Shown: positions 11,787 to 24,422, counted from the first letter of the stretch. The stretch is DNA of 64,000 bases from Paraphoma chrysanthemicola (GCA_020744225.1 JAGMWG010000002.1:248001-312000); one strand, 5' to 3'. Numbers and translations: made by a program. Notes: generated by a model from the letters alone, not told the origin.

Positions 11787-13382
11787 AGCGGACGGCGAGG
11801 TGTCCGTGTTGATTGAGATGTGGGATGTAGACGATCGAGCTGGTGAGAGCTGGTCTCAGCCAGGACGTCCAGCGCTATATACCGCTCCAACCTCAGAATC
11901 CACGCACTTGCCATCACTTTGCTTAGGCGTGCTCTGCTGCACGCACATCCAATCGCAAATTGCCGCTGTGAATACCACAAATGGCAAAGCGGAGCGAAGT
12001 AAGCTTCGAAATCAGCGCTTGGCGAGGCTTGTACCGTCTTGACGTGGCCTCGGTGTGAATGGAGGAAGGATTAAGCCAATGAAGGACTAGAACGGGTGCA
12101 TTGCCTGCTTCTCCAGTTCGGCGCTTCGGAGCTTTCGCAGTGTTGCGATTGCGTGGATTTTGCTGTGCTGTGCAGTTGAGTGGCTGACAGACGGTGTCTG
12201 ACTGAAGAAGGGTCGCGGCGCAGCCGACTCGAGTGGCTATGCCAGGCGCACGGGCGATCTCCAGACTTTGCACACCTCGCTCAGGCTTCTACAAACGGGG
12301 TTTTCAGACTGAGCCTCATGGAGATCTGCATAATTGCGCACCATCAAAGCTGAGACTTCAACAGGGAATTCATTTTGGCCTGCGAGGAAGCTGTGTGACA
12401 TTTTTGTGATGGAACCGCTGGTGGTCTCCTGGCACCATCGGACGCGCTCCGTAGCCGGGAACTATGGGATGAGATGCTTCCCGGGAGATACCGAAACCTT
12501 GCTGATCAAACAGCCTACAATGGGCTCTTGCTGAAGCCTGTCCTCGGGGTTGCTTGTTGCAGAAGGCTTGCCTGCGGGCAGAAATATGTATCCGCCCAGG
12601 ATGTAAAGTCAGTGCTGCCACTGGAAGAACAGACTTTTCGACGCGTGTAGCATGATTACCCTGCCAGGAACACTTCGCGAGAGTCGCGATGACATGCGAA
12701 GTGTTGTGCTGAGTGCATCTGTTTCCTGGGTTGCTAAAGTCATTCCAGAGCTGTTTTCGCGGTTTGAGTCCGGTCACCAGCTCAAAATGTCCACAACGCC
12801 TGCAGGAGTTGATGTCCCTTCAGATGTCGTGTGAAGGTTTTTCAATAAATGGCATTGACCTGATGTTCGCGCACACCTGCTACGTACTACACCGGTGTAT
12901 AGGCTTGCGTGCCGTCAGTGGTGGCTTGGTGGACCAATGCTAGCAGCCCATCGGCGTGACAGTTTCGCGTCTCCAAGATCCAGGCACGTGACCAGCCTTT
13001 GCGCGTTGACGCAGATTTACTTGCACAACTAAAGCGTAGGAACAAAGCGTAGGAATGCAACAGGAAAGGTTTGGTAGAGATGCAGATGTTTCATTGTTTG
13101 ATTGCCTAATTGATTAATCGTCAAGGAGCTTACGCGATGCGATCGATGGTGGTCGATCAAGCTGTCGCAGCACGGGCATAGTAATACAGCAAAAGATGTC
13201 AGAGTGCCTCCTTCAGTGGGCACATCCAAACCCACTACCAAACGCCGAGTTGCCGAAGAGAGAAAACCATAAGATCGAGACGCACAATCCGTGCTATCGC
13301 GAAGAGAAACCGGAAATGATTGTTGCCCATGAGAGACGTGAAGAGTAGATCGAGATGAAAGGAGACCACGCGAAGACAGTGA
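11787..13382. other. Intergenic, no gene seen
   Basis: 1.6 kb between two minus-strand genes. Small open frames (12334-12534, 12652-12943, minus 12370-12777) show no domain, signal peptide or splice continuation. It presumably includes the promoter of the solute transporter gene. Confidence 0.55.
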
Positions 13383-14315
13383 CTACATCTCCATTGCGTC
13401 AACCTCTTGTGAGGCCATGTGCCAGGACACACCAGCAGGTTGAACTGGCGGTGTTGATGGTTCTGAAGGGGTAAGCTGGCGAGCGTTGATGCGTTCGCCC
13501 TCCACGCGAGGCACCGGACCAGACATGAGATTGCTAATGGTGCGTTCGAGAGACCAGCCAACAAGCTGGCACCATTGCAGACTATCCGAGAACAGCCAAT
13601 AGCCCTGCACACCGTGTTGTTTGGCGCGCACCAGGTAGGCGGACAAAGACTCCTTCTCGAGCATGACAAGCGCGTCGGTAAGGTCGAAATGGCGCTCAAT
13701 AACACGCGAGTACGCGCGTGCAGCATCGCGCAGGTTCGGATTCGTCATGACGTTCTTCCAGCCGATGCCGAGCTTCGTGATGAGGGCATTAACTGTGATG
13801 CCGTTCTCATCGATGACACCTTCAGTTGCTTGGACGCTCATATCATTCAGCGATGGGACGGTGACATTTGCTGACGGGCTCATCCTCGCTGACTTGCGTG
13901 ATACGGCGACGGGCCGGACAGGCTCAGCCTTCTCTTCCTTCTCGATCTTCTCTTCACACCATGTACCGGATTGCGATTCGGCAGCGATGCTGAAACCGGG
14001 TTCACCAGGATAGATGAGGGTCATGCCAGGGCCGTATATAGGTTCTGGCTTCGGCTTCGCAGGCAATTGGGTGACGATCGATCCGACAGGTTGGTTCTCC
14101 TCGGGGTCGTCGACGTCGGCAATGGATCGTTTGCGCCCAGCTGAAGAGTTGGAGACGGCAGCTAGATAGTTGAGCGATGGTGGAGTAGGGTATTTGGGAC
14201 GGAAATTACCCATTGCTGAAGGTGAGTGGGCGCGTTGATGGGGCGAAAAGTAGCCTTGCGGTTGCTGAGGCGGTAGGACGACAGTTGGCGATGAAGCATA
14301 GTAGTTAAGACCCAT
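13383..14315 (-). CDS. Conserved hypothetical protein, probably nuclear
   Basis: Single exon, 310 residues. The N-terminal third is low-complexity and Pro/Gln/Ser-rich, followed by a basic patch with a possible nuclear localisation signal (GRKRSIADVDD). A mid region has GMTLIYPGEPGFSI and GTWCEEKIEKEEK. The C-terminal half is folded-looking, helical and Trp-containing (KLGIGWKNVM, ARAYSRVIERHFDL, GYWLFSDSLQWCQLVGWSLE). I do not recognise a named domain. The mix of a disordered N-terminus and a compact C-terminal module suggests a regulatory nuclear protein, but that is inference. It is transcribed away from CCT3. Confidence 0.7.
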   Translation of the reverse strand: MGLNYYASSPTVVLPPQQPQGYFSPHQRAHSPSAMGNFRPKYPTPPSLNYLAAVSNSSAGRKRSIADVDDPEENQPVGSIVTQLPAKPKPEPIYGPGMTLIYPGEPGFSIAAESQSGTWCEEKIEKEEKAEPVRPVAVSRKSARMSPSANVTVPSLNDMSVQATEGVIDENGITVNALITKLGIGWKNVMTNPNLRDAARAYSRVIERHFDLTDALVMLEKESLSAYLVRAKQHGVQGYWLFSDSLQWCQLVGWSLERTISNLMSGPVPRVEGERINARQLTPSEPSTPPVQPAGVSWHMASQEVDAMEM

Positions 14316-15034
14316 GGTGACTGCTTGTTTAGTAGATCAGAAGTAAAAGAGATTAAATGATACAAGAGTCTGTTAAGACTGAACAGACGATAGGAGCGCA
14401 ATTGGCGACAGCCTTGGTCACAAGACGACGACGACGATGGATGATAGCGACGACGATATAGTGAGGCGCGATGGTGATGATGGTGGGTGAGATGAAGTAT
14501 GCGATAGTTTAGAAGTGCTTCGAAGTCAAGGTAAGCACGGTATGAGACGGAGTCGGAGGGCTGGGCGCGACGACGTGTGGGCGCAACAAAAGTGAGTGAA
14601 GGAAGGATGGTTTGGAGGGCACCAGAGCCGTCTTGTAAGCTCCGTCCGGTCCACGTGAGAGGCTGGACTGCGGGCGGTGGATTGAGGCAGAATGCAGGTA
14701 ACGGCCAGGATCCATGGTCCGACAAGCAGATCTACAGGGCTCGGCTGGCGCGGATTGGCCGTGACTGGCGAAGTGTAACAAGCCGCATTCGGCGAGTGGG
14801 TGGGTCTGCCAAGTGCGACCAGCCTTGTGTAAGCAGAGCACGTGATGACATACTAGCGGTGGCTGGAAATGTGGCTCAGAGCTCATCGGAACCGGAGAAT
14901 CGCATCGGAGTGGTGGGACGCGTTTTTTGTTTGAGAGCGGGAGCTGCGAGGCATCGCAGGACAGATACCCCACACCTGTCACTCTTAGAGCCCTCCATTT
15001 TCCCCTGCGTAGCATTTCCGAGCCGTTCGTCAAG
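14316..15034. other. Divergent promoter region
   Basis: About 720 bases between the minus-strand hypothetical gene and CCT3. Both promoters must lie here. Open frames in it are not supported as genes, and I see no defined element. Confidence 0.6.
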
Positions 15035-16832
15035 ATGCAGGCGCCAGTAGTAGTCATGAGTATGTTCCGCTCACCTTTGTGCGGTCGCGACAGGCCGCTA
15101 ATATATCACCCCAGACACGCAAACCCCCGGCGGGGAGCGGCAATTTGGCCGCAAAGCTCAGCTCTCGAACATCACAGCAGCCAAGACAGTCGCCGACATC
15201 ATCAGATCATGTCTGGGTCCGAAAGCCATGCTGAAGATGCTGCTCGATCCCATGGGCGGCATCGTCCTCACCAACGACGGTCATGCCATCCTCCGAGAGA
15301 TCGAAGTCGCACATCCCGCAGCCAAGAGCATGATCGAACTCAGCAGGACGCAGGACGAGGAGGTTGGCGACGGCACAACCACGGTCATCATATTAGGTAC
15401 GGGCGGTCACCCCCTCGCGCCTTCGATTAGCTAATCCCGTATAGCTGGAGAGATTCTCGCACAAGCACTGCCACAGCTCGAGCGCAACATTCACCCTGTC
15501 GTCATTATTCAAGCCTTCAAGAAGGCTTTGGCGGACGCCCTTCAGATTATCGACGAAGTCTCCGTTCAGGTTGATGTGGACAATGACGAGGAGATGTACA
15601 AGATCATCAGTTCCTCGATCGGCACAAAGTTCGTCAACAGGTGGTCACAGCTGATGTGCAGTCTCGCCCTCAAGGCGGTACGGACCGTTTCACTTGAGAT
15701 TGGCTCAGGCAAGAAGGAGGTTGATATCAAGCGCTATGCTCGTATTGAGAAGATTCCCGGGGGCGAGATCGAGGACAGCGAGGTACTGGACGGCGTCATG
15801 CTGAATAAGGACATCACACACCCCAAGATGAGGCGGAGAATCGAGAACCCACGTGTCATGCTTCTCGATTGCACGCTGGAGTACAAAAAGGGCGAAAGCC
15901 AGACGAACATCGAGGTTAGCAAAGAGGAAGACTGGAACCGGATACTGCAGATCGAGGAGGAGCAGGTTAAGGCCATGTGCGATGCCATCATTGCTCTGAA
16001 GCCTGACCTGGTGATTACCGAGAAAGGTGTCAGCGGTAAGCAGTGCCCCCGTTGCCCATGTGAATTCTGCTGACAAAGTCTAGATTTGGCGCAGCATTTC
16101 CTCGTCAAGGCTGATATCACCGCGATTCGCCGAGTACGGAAGACTGATAACAACCGCGTGGCACGAGCGACTGGCGCGACCATCGTCAACTCTCCGTTCG
16201 CTGCAACTGCTTCCGACATTGGTACACAGTGTGGTCTCTTTGAGATCTCCAAAATCGGCGATGAATATTTCACTTTCCTCACAAAGTGCAAGGACCCCAA
16301 AGCTTGCACAATCTTGCTACGTGGACCTTCGAAAGACATCTTGAATGAGATTGAGCGGAACCTGCACGATGCCATGGGTGTTGCGAGGAATGTTATATGG
16401 AATCCCAAGTTGTGCCCAGGTGGCGGTGCAACCGAAATGGCTGTCGCAGTCGGACTGGACCGGAGAGGCAAGCTGATTGAGGGTGTTGCGCAGTGGCCGT
16501 ACAAGGCGGTCGCTGAAGCTATGGAAGTCATCCCACGCACGCTCATCCAGAACTCAGGAAACAGCCCCATCAAGGTGCTTACACAATTACGAGCAAAGCA
16601 TGCAGAGGGCTATGAGGATGGCAAGCAGACAGGGAGCACGTGGGGCATAGATGGAGATGCCGGCAAGGTTGTCGACATGAAAACCTATAACGTCTGGGAG
16701 CCTATTGCAGTCAAGGAGCAGAGCGTCAAGACCGCCATAGAAAGCGCTTGTCTGCTCCTGAGAGTCGACGACATCGTCGCTGCGAAGGCAGGAAAGCAAG
16801 GCGGCGGCCCAAGTGGCGGCGGCGATGATTAA
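15035..16832 (+). CDS. T-complex protein 1 subunit gamma (CCT3)
   Basis: Spliced model join(15035..15059,15115..15396,15445..16035,16084..16832), 548 residues, close to the usual 530-545 of this subunit. The first exon encodes only eight residues plus one base and joins to NTQTPGGERQFGRKAQL. Group II chaperonin motifs are clear: KAMLKMLLDPMGGIVLTNDG, VGDGTTTVIILAGE (nucleotide-binding, with the catalytic Asp of GDGT), and GGGATEMAVAVGL. It ends in a Gly-rich tail (GGGPSGGGDD). The product is one of eight subunits of the cytosolic TRiC/CCT ring complex, which folds actin and tubulin with ATP hydrolysis. Intron positions and junction residues fit the family. ARP1, an actin-fold protein, is 8 kb downstream, but there is no sign of linked control. 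Confidence 0.97.
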
Positions 16833-17295
16833 GTATCAGAAACCGAACTCGCATTTCTTGCTAGCAGGTTGAAACAAACAAAATAATCAGATACCCAAAA
16901 TTAACTCCCGAAGTTCGGGGGGGTCCCTGCACCGTGCTTTCCCAGCGGCGTAGTCTGTATTTCAACGACAGCAGCGCGGTTTCCACGCTTAGCGCTGCTG
17001 CACTCAACCTCCAACGGCTATCGTCATCATATCAACTGCCATTGACTCTTGCAACATGATAAGATGCATCAGCCAAGAATAGCACAACATACTGCTTTTC
17101 TCAATGATCCTGCGTGCCTGAAGCCAGATGGTGCATATCGGCCCCCAATGCCTGTGCGCGCGCCACTGTTCCGGTACCCATGTCGCAGCACTGTCGATCT
17201 GAAATCTGACGAATTCAGGCCCCCAATAACTTCTGTGCACATAATCAAAGCTTCTCGCTCGTTGTTTTCGCCAATGCATTTCCCATACCTTTCCC
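16833..17295. other. Intergenic, no gene seen
   Basis: 3' region of CCT3 and promoter of the DUF6536 gene. A run of G (near 16917-16922) follows CCCGAAGTTCGGG, a small inverted repeat of unknown meaning. Confidence 0.5.
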
Positions 17296-19932
17296 ATGCT
17301 TAAACGCGTAGTCGACGCGGGGAAGCATCTTCGGAAGCAACAACCAGTATATCAGCCATGGACTCATGGCGATAGCACAGAGCTGCGGAATCTCACCGCC
17401 TTATCTACCAAAAGCGACCTCGATGTTAACACAGAATATGGCCCACATGTATTCAGCTCGGACACGCAATCCCTCAGGAGTTTGAAAAAGACAAGAGTGC
17501 AAAGAGTTATTGGCGATCAGTTCGCTGGCTGGAGATTTGGCGCGCTACAATTTGGTGTCTGGGCCACAATTGTGTTTTTAATCAACTTCATCGTCACGAT
17601 TTGGGGCTCCACAGCAAGATCAAATGGAGTCCTACTTGAAGGCGATTGCGGACGCGTGAAGCGCCTGAATACAGGTCTTCACGTTTTCATCAACATTTTG
17701 AGCACAATCCTCCTAAGTGGAAGCAACTACTGCATGCAATGCTTGTCCGGTCCTACACGGAGCGAAGTTGACCAGGCCCATGCCCAAGGGATTTGGCTTG
17801 ACATTGGAATTCCAAGCATCCGCAATGTCAAGCACCTCGGGCGGCAAAGAATTATCTTGTGGGCGCTACTGGCGATTACGTCGCTCCCTCTGCATCTGTT
17901 GTGAGTATGTCCGAGTCACTGAGATTGAAATGAGCTCACCATGAATAGCTACAACTCCGCCGTGTTCGGGAGTCTATCCTCAAACGATTATTTTGCATTT
18001 TCCGTAAGCAATACATTTCTGGAGGATGCAGATTGTCGCAACTGCTCGACGTTTCCCAATAGGAACATGACGCGAATTAGTACAAATGGGTATGCGTATT
18101 CCTATTCCTCCTATTCTTTCCTGATACCCGACATCCCAAATATTCTCTCCAACCTTCACAAGGACTACAAATCAGGCAAGCTAGAAAGGTTTGAGGCGGC
18201 GCAGTGTTTAGACCGTTACGCAACATCCATACAATCCGAACGTCGTCACTTGCTTTTGGTGGCTGGCGAGGCGAACTTCCCCGCGCCTGCGGACAACAAG
18301 TATATCCCAGGTTCTCACGTCTACTGGGCGAACCCATTCTTTGCATCCGCTGCCGACGAGGCGCGTAAGGCTTCGGGCGCATACGCTTGGATCTGTTCGG
18401 GACTAGATCTTGGTCGCGACGACGTTTGCTCGAATCGATTCAATGATGTACGTTCCAATTCAAGTGCATGGCGTGTCGGTCCTTATTGCATGAATGCAAC
18501 TAGCCCGTATAACGGCTGTGGAGATGGGGGATCCATAACTCTACCCGTTGAGTACTGCCTGTAAGTGCAACCAAGTGACTACAAAATCGATCAAAACTGA
18601 ACCTAACTTTTCGTCTTGCAGGAGTCAGCGCGCTGAACCGCATTGCAGACTTCAATTTAACACGACAATTGCAATCATCGTGACCATCTTGAACTTCGGT
18701 ACGTATATGGCATGAGCTCGGAGGCCACGATGTATGCCACGTGGCCGCGGCAAAAGGACGGACGCATTTGCGATGCTCGTGCCTACCAGTGCTTACATCA
18801 CCATGTTTATATTGAGTCATGCTAACTCTATATGCAGTCAAGGCCGTTCTCATGTTTTCGGTAGCTTTCCGTGTCAAAGACGAACCTCTCATTACAATGG
18901 GCGATGCCGTTGCCACTTTCCTGGAGAAACCCGATCCCACATCAAAGAACATGTGTCTTCTCTCGATCCACGATATAAGACATTCTGGCTATCAGACCGG
19001 AGCACGAGAATGGCGAGACCTCCGCCTCAGATGGAAAGACGTAGCCAGCAAGAAGCGGCGAGCAACAACCCTCGCAATGTGAGTTTCAGCCCGTCATTCA
19101 AGTATACCTCTAACAACTCCACAGCTTCGCCTGCGCACTAATAATCGTAATCTGCCTACTGGCCTGGGGCGTCTCCTCTCTCCCCACAGGTACGCCCCGC
19201 TCTCTCGCAGCCCTCGCAAAATTGGGCTATGGCACCGTGGATCCTCGCACCGCCATCACCGGCCTCCCAAACAATCTTGTCCTAAACGCCATCGTGGCCA
19301 ACAGCCCCCAAGTCATTCTCTCCATGCTTTACTTCAGCTACAACGCGCTATTCACATCCTTCCTCCTTTCGTACGAATGGACAACCTACGCGCAGAAGAA
19401 AGCTGGACTACGCGTCTCGCGGCAACCAGTTGGTTCCCAACGAACAGAATACTTCCTGCAGTTGCCATATCGCTTCGGGATACCGCTCATGGCGCTGAGT
19501 GGAACACTACACTGGCTCGTTTCGCAGGCTATCTTCCTCGTCTCGATTGATTTCTATGATATCCAAGGCATACCGGGGAGTTCGGACGGCATTTCGAACA
19601 ACATGATGACATGTGGATTCAGTCCTATTGCTATCATCTCCGTCATCATTCTCGGCGTGTTCATGATAGTGGGGATAGTTGGGTTTGGATATATCCCGTA
19701 TCGGCGAGGCATGCCACTTGCGGGGAGCTGTAGTATGGCGATGAGCGCGGCGTGCCATGTGGATAAGAGGGAGTGTGTGGGAGAGATGGCGGCGGTAGAG
19801 AAGGTACAGTGGGGTGTTGTGGGGGTGACGGAGAATGGAGTCGGGCATTGTTCGTTTTCAACGGGAGTGGTGGGCGTGCCGGTTGTAGGAGAGGTGTACG
19901 CGGGGGAAAAGGAAGATATTCAGCATTCATAA
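17296..19932 (+). CDS. DUF6536-type multi-pass membrane protein
   Basis: Spliced model join(17296..17900,17949..18560,18622..18698,18838..19078,19125..19932), 780 residues, frame kept at every junction. The first membrane helix lies in GWRFGALQFGVWATIVFLIN, the signature start of the fungal DUF6536 domain. A large outside-facing loop follows, rich in Asn, Ser and Cys (DADCRNC, several NxS/T sites). More helices come after CRLQFNTTIAIIVTILNF and near the C-terminus (MALSGTLHWLVSQAIFLV). The domain is common in filamentous ascomycetes, often in many paralogs, and its function is unknown. Intron 3 (139 bases) is longer than the others here. The protein ends in a hydrophilic tail. Confidence 0.85.
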
Positions 19933-20304
19933 TGAGGTCATGATGGCAATAGAAGCGGTGAAGCTTCGGCGTGGTGTTAGGCATCACGGAAATATGGAAC
20001 TTGTAGATGTACGAAACGCACGCCTAATGTACCACGCAAGGAACGGCTTGGAAATGATTACTTGGCCGTGCTGACTGCACGAGTCTTTCACGTTGTAGGA
20101 GTGAGTGCATGATCATTGAGATGACTGAGCTGGTATGATTCAGAAGTCAATTCCTTTATATGTCCCGAAGGTACTGCAAGCGTGTGTCCTGAGGGAGCAA
20201 AAGGCTAGACCTGTGTCTGGTCGTTTCGGCGTGGTGGCAGGCCAGCATACCAGTCCGAGAAAACACAGCCACCTCCAAGTGCTGTAGTGAGAACATCGAC
20301 GAGA
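19933..20304. other. Convergent 3' region
   Basis: Lies between the stop of the DUF6536 gene and the stop of the minus-strand LPxELRN-family gene. No element seen. Confidence 0.6.
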
Positions 20305-21166
20305 CTAATAAGTCAAGAATATACGTCCATGCAAGCCCTCTAGGTCAACACCCGTATCATGTTTCCAAGCCTCGTACTCTAGCTTCTCGTCAGAGTCGAC
20401 TTTGCCGGACTCAATATCCTGCATCCATGGTCGCATCTGTCCGAGATTCATCTCAAAGTACAAGCAGTCTGGATATTCCAATTCGACTGCAAACACAGCT
20501 TCCTTCAGCCACTTGACCAATTTCGGACGCCTAGCCACATCAAACAGAGCATCGAAGACCTTTTTGAGTCCTGACCAGTCGGGTCGACAGCACTCGCAGT
20601 CATTGAATCCACCCTGCACTCGAAGGTCTGGATTGTTACTGCAATACGTCAGGAAGAAAGATATATCGAAATCTGGCTCAGTAGGAGTAGGTTCACCATA
20701 CAGGCCGTGGCGTACCACAGAGCGGCAGTCGACGAACATGTTCCCGTAGGTCCTTCCGTCGTTATCGCGAGGTAGAAATGGGCAGCCGGCGTCTATGAAC
20801 TCATCAACATCAACGTGACATACGTGAAGCTCTAGCTGTCCAACGTATAGCGGCAGATACTCCTTCCGTAGCTGGCGACATGACTGGGTAAGGTTTTGGT
20901 ACAGTGGCTTCTGCTCAGTGATGCCGGAGCTTTCTAGCTCTGTCGCTGACCATGTCTGCAGGCGGCGCGAGAAGTAGGTGATGGGCTCCTCGACAGCAAA
21001 GTCATAGATGCGATTGCGCAGTTCTTACGGTATATCAGCTTTGCGTCGTGATATGCTAGGCGCTACAGGACTCACCTCCGGGAAGTTCAAGTAGATAGCA
21101 TCTCTTGAGAGCAATGCTGCCAAACATGCTGGTCATGGGTCCGCCGGTATCGAAAGTCTCAGGCAT
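20305..21166 (-). CDS. LPxELRNRIY (2EXR/F-box-like) family protein, paralog 1
   Basis: Spliced model complement(join(20305..21023,21076..21166)), 269 residues. Exon 1 ends in the codons LLELPGG, and a phase-1 intron separates them from ELRNRIYDFAVEEP. This is the short 'LPxELRNxIY' N-terminal motif found in many fungal proteins annotated as 2EXR or F-box-like. Then come a CRQLRKEYLPLYVG segment, a HVCHVDVDEFIDAG segment, a Cys cluster (NDCECCRPDW) and ARRPKLVKWLKEAV. Three relatives lie in tandem at 39.0-42.3 kb with the intron in the same codon. Function is unknown; the CECC cluster could bind metal, which is inference. The protein has no signal peptide or membrane segment. Confidence 0.8.
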
Positions 21167-21448
21167 GGTAGCTGCTCGCAGTAGAATTGCAGAAGGAGTT
21201 GGTAAGCGGAGTATTGTGGTGCGCTGACGGTCGTGCGTCCAGGTGAGAGACTAGAAGTGAGTATCTGGTGCTGTTTGTTTGTATCACGCTAGCGCAGATT
21301 ACGGATAGGCACGACCACGGGGCTCTAAGTTGCAGCGAATTGTCTCTATCAGGGCTCCGTAAATGCGTGCGCCTTGTCATGTCTAATGTTATGCGCACTC
21401 TGTGATTTGCTGTACATACATCCATACCCGCTTGCTCATCCATCTACA

Positions 21449-22546
21449 CTATGAGAGCTTCGATCTCGCTCCTTGTACTTCGTCGTTACTCCAAGTCCTC
21501 ACTTGTAAAGTGCCAGTCAATTCAAAGTCACCCATCACTCCGTAATGGTCTGTCACCCATCCGCCGTCAATCTCTTTCTCCACCTCTGCTCTCACGTCCT
21601 CTGCAACTTTGATGCCCATGCCAATTCTCTCGAACTTTTTGGGCAGAACATTACCGTGGTAGAGGATCTTGTCCATTCGACTACATCCGAATCTGTCTTT
21701 CATCCACTGCGGCACTTGTTGACCCCATGTGTAGCCATCATCGCTGTCTTCTTTTCCGCCAAGGATCAGGTAGGTGTCATTTAGGCCGTTTTCCCTGTGC
21801 AGTGTACGATCGAACGGCTGGATAGCGTTCAGGTCGCCCGCAAGCAGCGCGCATGATACCTCAACCTTATTTAGATATTCAGCTGCTGCCGCGAGCTGTA
21901 GTGGGCGAACGGGCGGATCCGCGACGAGGCTCTCTAGATGTGTGTTGCACAGTCTCAGTACCTTCGCTTCATCGCCAGAAGACTTCGCATCTGACAACGC
22001 GATATCGACAAACAGCCCGTCACGATCGAACTTGGTTATCCATGGCACGCGAAAGACGCTCTGTATTCTAAGTCGCCGGTCCACGAGTGTAGTCGTACCA
22101 TAGAGTGGGCTAAGCCAATTATCGTTATCAATATCAGTGATGTTGAAGCGCTGCTTGATCCACTGCGACTCGTGTATTTGCTGCAGGTCAGATTGTCCCA
22201 TCTCTTGCAGGAACACTACAACTGCGACGTCGGGCGGACTGGCCGAGACCACTTGATCTAGATGTTGCAATGCAGCACACATGCGTTCTTCTGCAAAAGG
22301 AACTAGAACATCGATGTTCCACGATATCAATCGGATTGCCCTGGTATTGATAACCGATTCCAACGATGAGATCGTTGGTGCCCCTGGCGGCGATATAGAC
22401 TGCCACGATCCATTTGCACCGGCAGCCCAGTAGCTCTGCTGTCTTGGTACATAGTGCGCACCTTCGCGCTTTTGAGCTGGGCCTGAGTTGAGTGAGGCTG
22501 TGAGGGCTTGTTGTATGGGCGCAAGTGTTGATTTTGAGGCGGCCAT
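21449..22546 (-). CDS. TDP2-like endonuclease/exonuclease/phosphatase family protein
   Basis: Single exon, 365 residues from the Met at 22546. The open frame continues upstream to 22741 through an Arg/Ser/Leu-rich stretch that could be a mitochondrial presequence or untranslated; the conserved domain does not need it. Motifs of the EEP superfamily are present in order: RLISWNIDVL (catalytic Asn), VFLQEMG (metal-binding Glu), WITKFDRDGLF, LCNTHLESL, LLAGDLNAI (catalytic Asp/Asn) and GGWVTDHYGVMGDFEL (catalytic Asp-His). The order and spacing fit tyrosyl-DNA phosphodiesterase 2-like enzymes, which remove topoisomerase II adducts from 5' DNA ends with Mg2+. A general phosphodiesterase role is also possible. 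Confidence 0.85.
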   Translation of the reverse strand: MAASKSTLAPIQQALTASLNSGPAQKREGAHYVPRQQSYWAAGANGSWQSISPPGAPTISSLESVINTRAIRLISWNIDVLVPFAEERMCAALQHLDQVVSASPPDVAVVVFLQEMGQSDLQQIHESQWIKQRFNITDIDNDNWLSPLYGTTTLVDRRLRIQSVFRVPWITKFDRDGLFVDIALSDAKSSGDEAKVLRLCNTHLESLVADPPVRPLQLAAAAEYLNKVEVSCALLAGDLNAIQPFDRTLHRENGLNDTYLILGGKEDSDDGYTWGQQVPQWMKDRFGCSRMDKILYHGNVLPKKFERIGMGIKVAEDVRAEVEKEIDGGWVTDHYGVMGDFELTGTLQVRTWSNDEVQGARSKLS

Positions 22547-23100
22547 TCTAGGGGCAGGCGGATGTAAGAAGAGCGGAGCTAATGGTAAACTGCAGAATGG
22601 ATGCGATTTTAGGATACAAAGCGACGAAGAAGATGCTGTTCGAGGTCTAGAGAGATGAGGAAGAAATCTTACACCATGCTTGCGCAATTGCATGGTTGCT
22701 GAGAGGAGAAGACAAGTGCTGATGCGGGGCGCTCTTCTCAACCGAGGCCATGGCGGTAAGACTGTAGAACTTTCGTACGCCTAATTGAACACTGGGCAGA
22801 GCTACATTATCTAGTACAGAAGTATAGATCATAGATCAATGGAAGCATGCGACCTTGACAAGAGTGTTGTGGAGACGGGGAAGCCAGGGTTGGCACGTGA
22901 TACGACAAGGATCCCCTGTCTAATCAAGCTCACAACCGAGTCGCGTCGTGAACTTTCGCGACTCGGAGCTTGAAGTCGAGATGCAACCAAGCCCACATAG
23001 CTCCTTTCCTCGCCCGACACGCCGCTTCCGCTTTCAGGCACTGTAGACCCGGAGCTGTTCTTTGCTTGAGCTTCCGAACCGACTCACCTTCACCCCCGCA
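22547..23100. other. Divergent promoter region
   Basis: Separates the TDP2-like gene (minus) and ARP1 (plus). A short minus-strand frame at 22647-22832 might be an upstream exon of the TDP2-like gene, but the only possible intron would be very short (26 bases), so it is not supported. Confidence 0.5.
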
Positions 23101-24422
23101 ATGGGCTCACGACTCCACAATGCGCCCATAGTCATCGACAATGGCAGCGGCACAATCAGAGCGGGGTTCGCTGGCGAGGACGTACCGAAATGCTACTTCC
23201 CATCCTACGTCGGGCGGCCGAAGCATGTACGGACAATGGCAGGAGCATTGGAGGGAGATGTGTTTATAGGACCACAAGCACAGCAATATAGGGGGCTCTT
23301 CAAAATAAACTATCCACTGGAGCACGGCATAGTCACGGACTGGGACGACATGGAGCGAATATGGCAGTATGTCTACCAGGAAGGACTGAAGACTGTCAGC
23401 GAAGACGTGAGTGAGGTCATCGCATGGCGGCATGCACCGGCGGGGTTGGCAACAGAAGCTAATATGCAATGTTTAGCACCCAGTACTCCTTACAGAACCG
23501 CCGCTGAACCCGCGAGAAAACCGCGATGTTGCCGCTCAAATCCTCTTCGAGACATTCAACGTGCCCGCGCTATACACATCGGTTCAGGCCGTCCTCTCAC
23601 TATACGCATCAGGAAAGACAACAGGACTAGTACTGGACTCTGGAGACGGCGTGTCACATGCAGTCCCCGTCTTCCAAGGCTTTGCGATACCCAACAGTAT
23701 TCGACGGATTGATGTGGCTGGGCGGGACGTCACAGAGCACTTCCAGCAGCTACTACGGAAGAGTGGTCGGATATTCCACACCAGCGCAGAGAAGGAGACA
23801 GTGAAGAATATCAAGGAGGCAACAGGCTACGTCGCACTGGATCCTGCAAAGGAAGAGAAGGAGTGGTCTGGAGCTGCAAGATCGGATGGCAAAAGCGCCG
23901 AGTACACATTGCCAGACGGGCAGAAACTCAAGGTAAGGCTTGGACGCTGTGCAACACCGAACACGGAGCAGGAGCTGACAAGGACTAGGTCGGCGCTGAA
24001 CGATTCCGGGCACCAGAGATTCTGTTCAATCCCGAGATCATCGGCCTGGAGTATCCTGGCGTGCACCAGATCGTGGTCGAGGCCATACATCGGACCGACA
24101 TGGATCTGCGAAAAGCCCTCTACGGCAACATTGTGCTCTCGGGAGGTTCCACACTGACAAAGGGGTTCGGCAACAGACTGCTGCACGAGGTGCAACGACT
24201 GGCGGTGAAGGACATGAGGATCAAGATTCTGGCACCGCCAGAGCGGATATACACCACGTGGACGGGCGGCAGTATCCTCGCGGGTTTGAGTACCTTCAAG
24301 AAGGTAAGTTTCGCCTGGCGTCACGATGTCCGCTGGCAGATGCTGACACGTGTGTGCAGATGTGGGTGGAAAAGGACGAATGGCAAGAAAACCCGGACAT
24401 CATTCACACCAAATTCGCCTAA
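23101..24422 (+). CDS. Centractin / actin-related protein 1 (dynactin subunit)
   Basis: Spliced model join(23101..23406,23477..23932,23989..24303,24360..24422), 379 residues, the normal length for ARP1. Actin-fold motifs are present: IVIDNGSGTIRAGFAGED (phosphate 1), GLVLDSGDGVSHAVPV (phosphate 2), ALYGNIVLSGGSTLTKGFGN (adenosine) and WTGGSILAGLSTFKK, followed by a 20-residue last exon ending HTKFA. The region PSYVGRPKHVRTMAG and other positions are of Arp1 rather than conventional actin type. The protein forms the short filament of dynactin, the activator of cytoplasmic dynein, needed for nuclear migration in hyphae (Neurospora ro-4, Aspergillus nudK). All introns are 56-70 bases and phase 0. 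Confidence 0.96.
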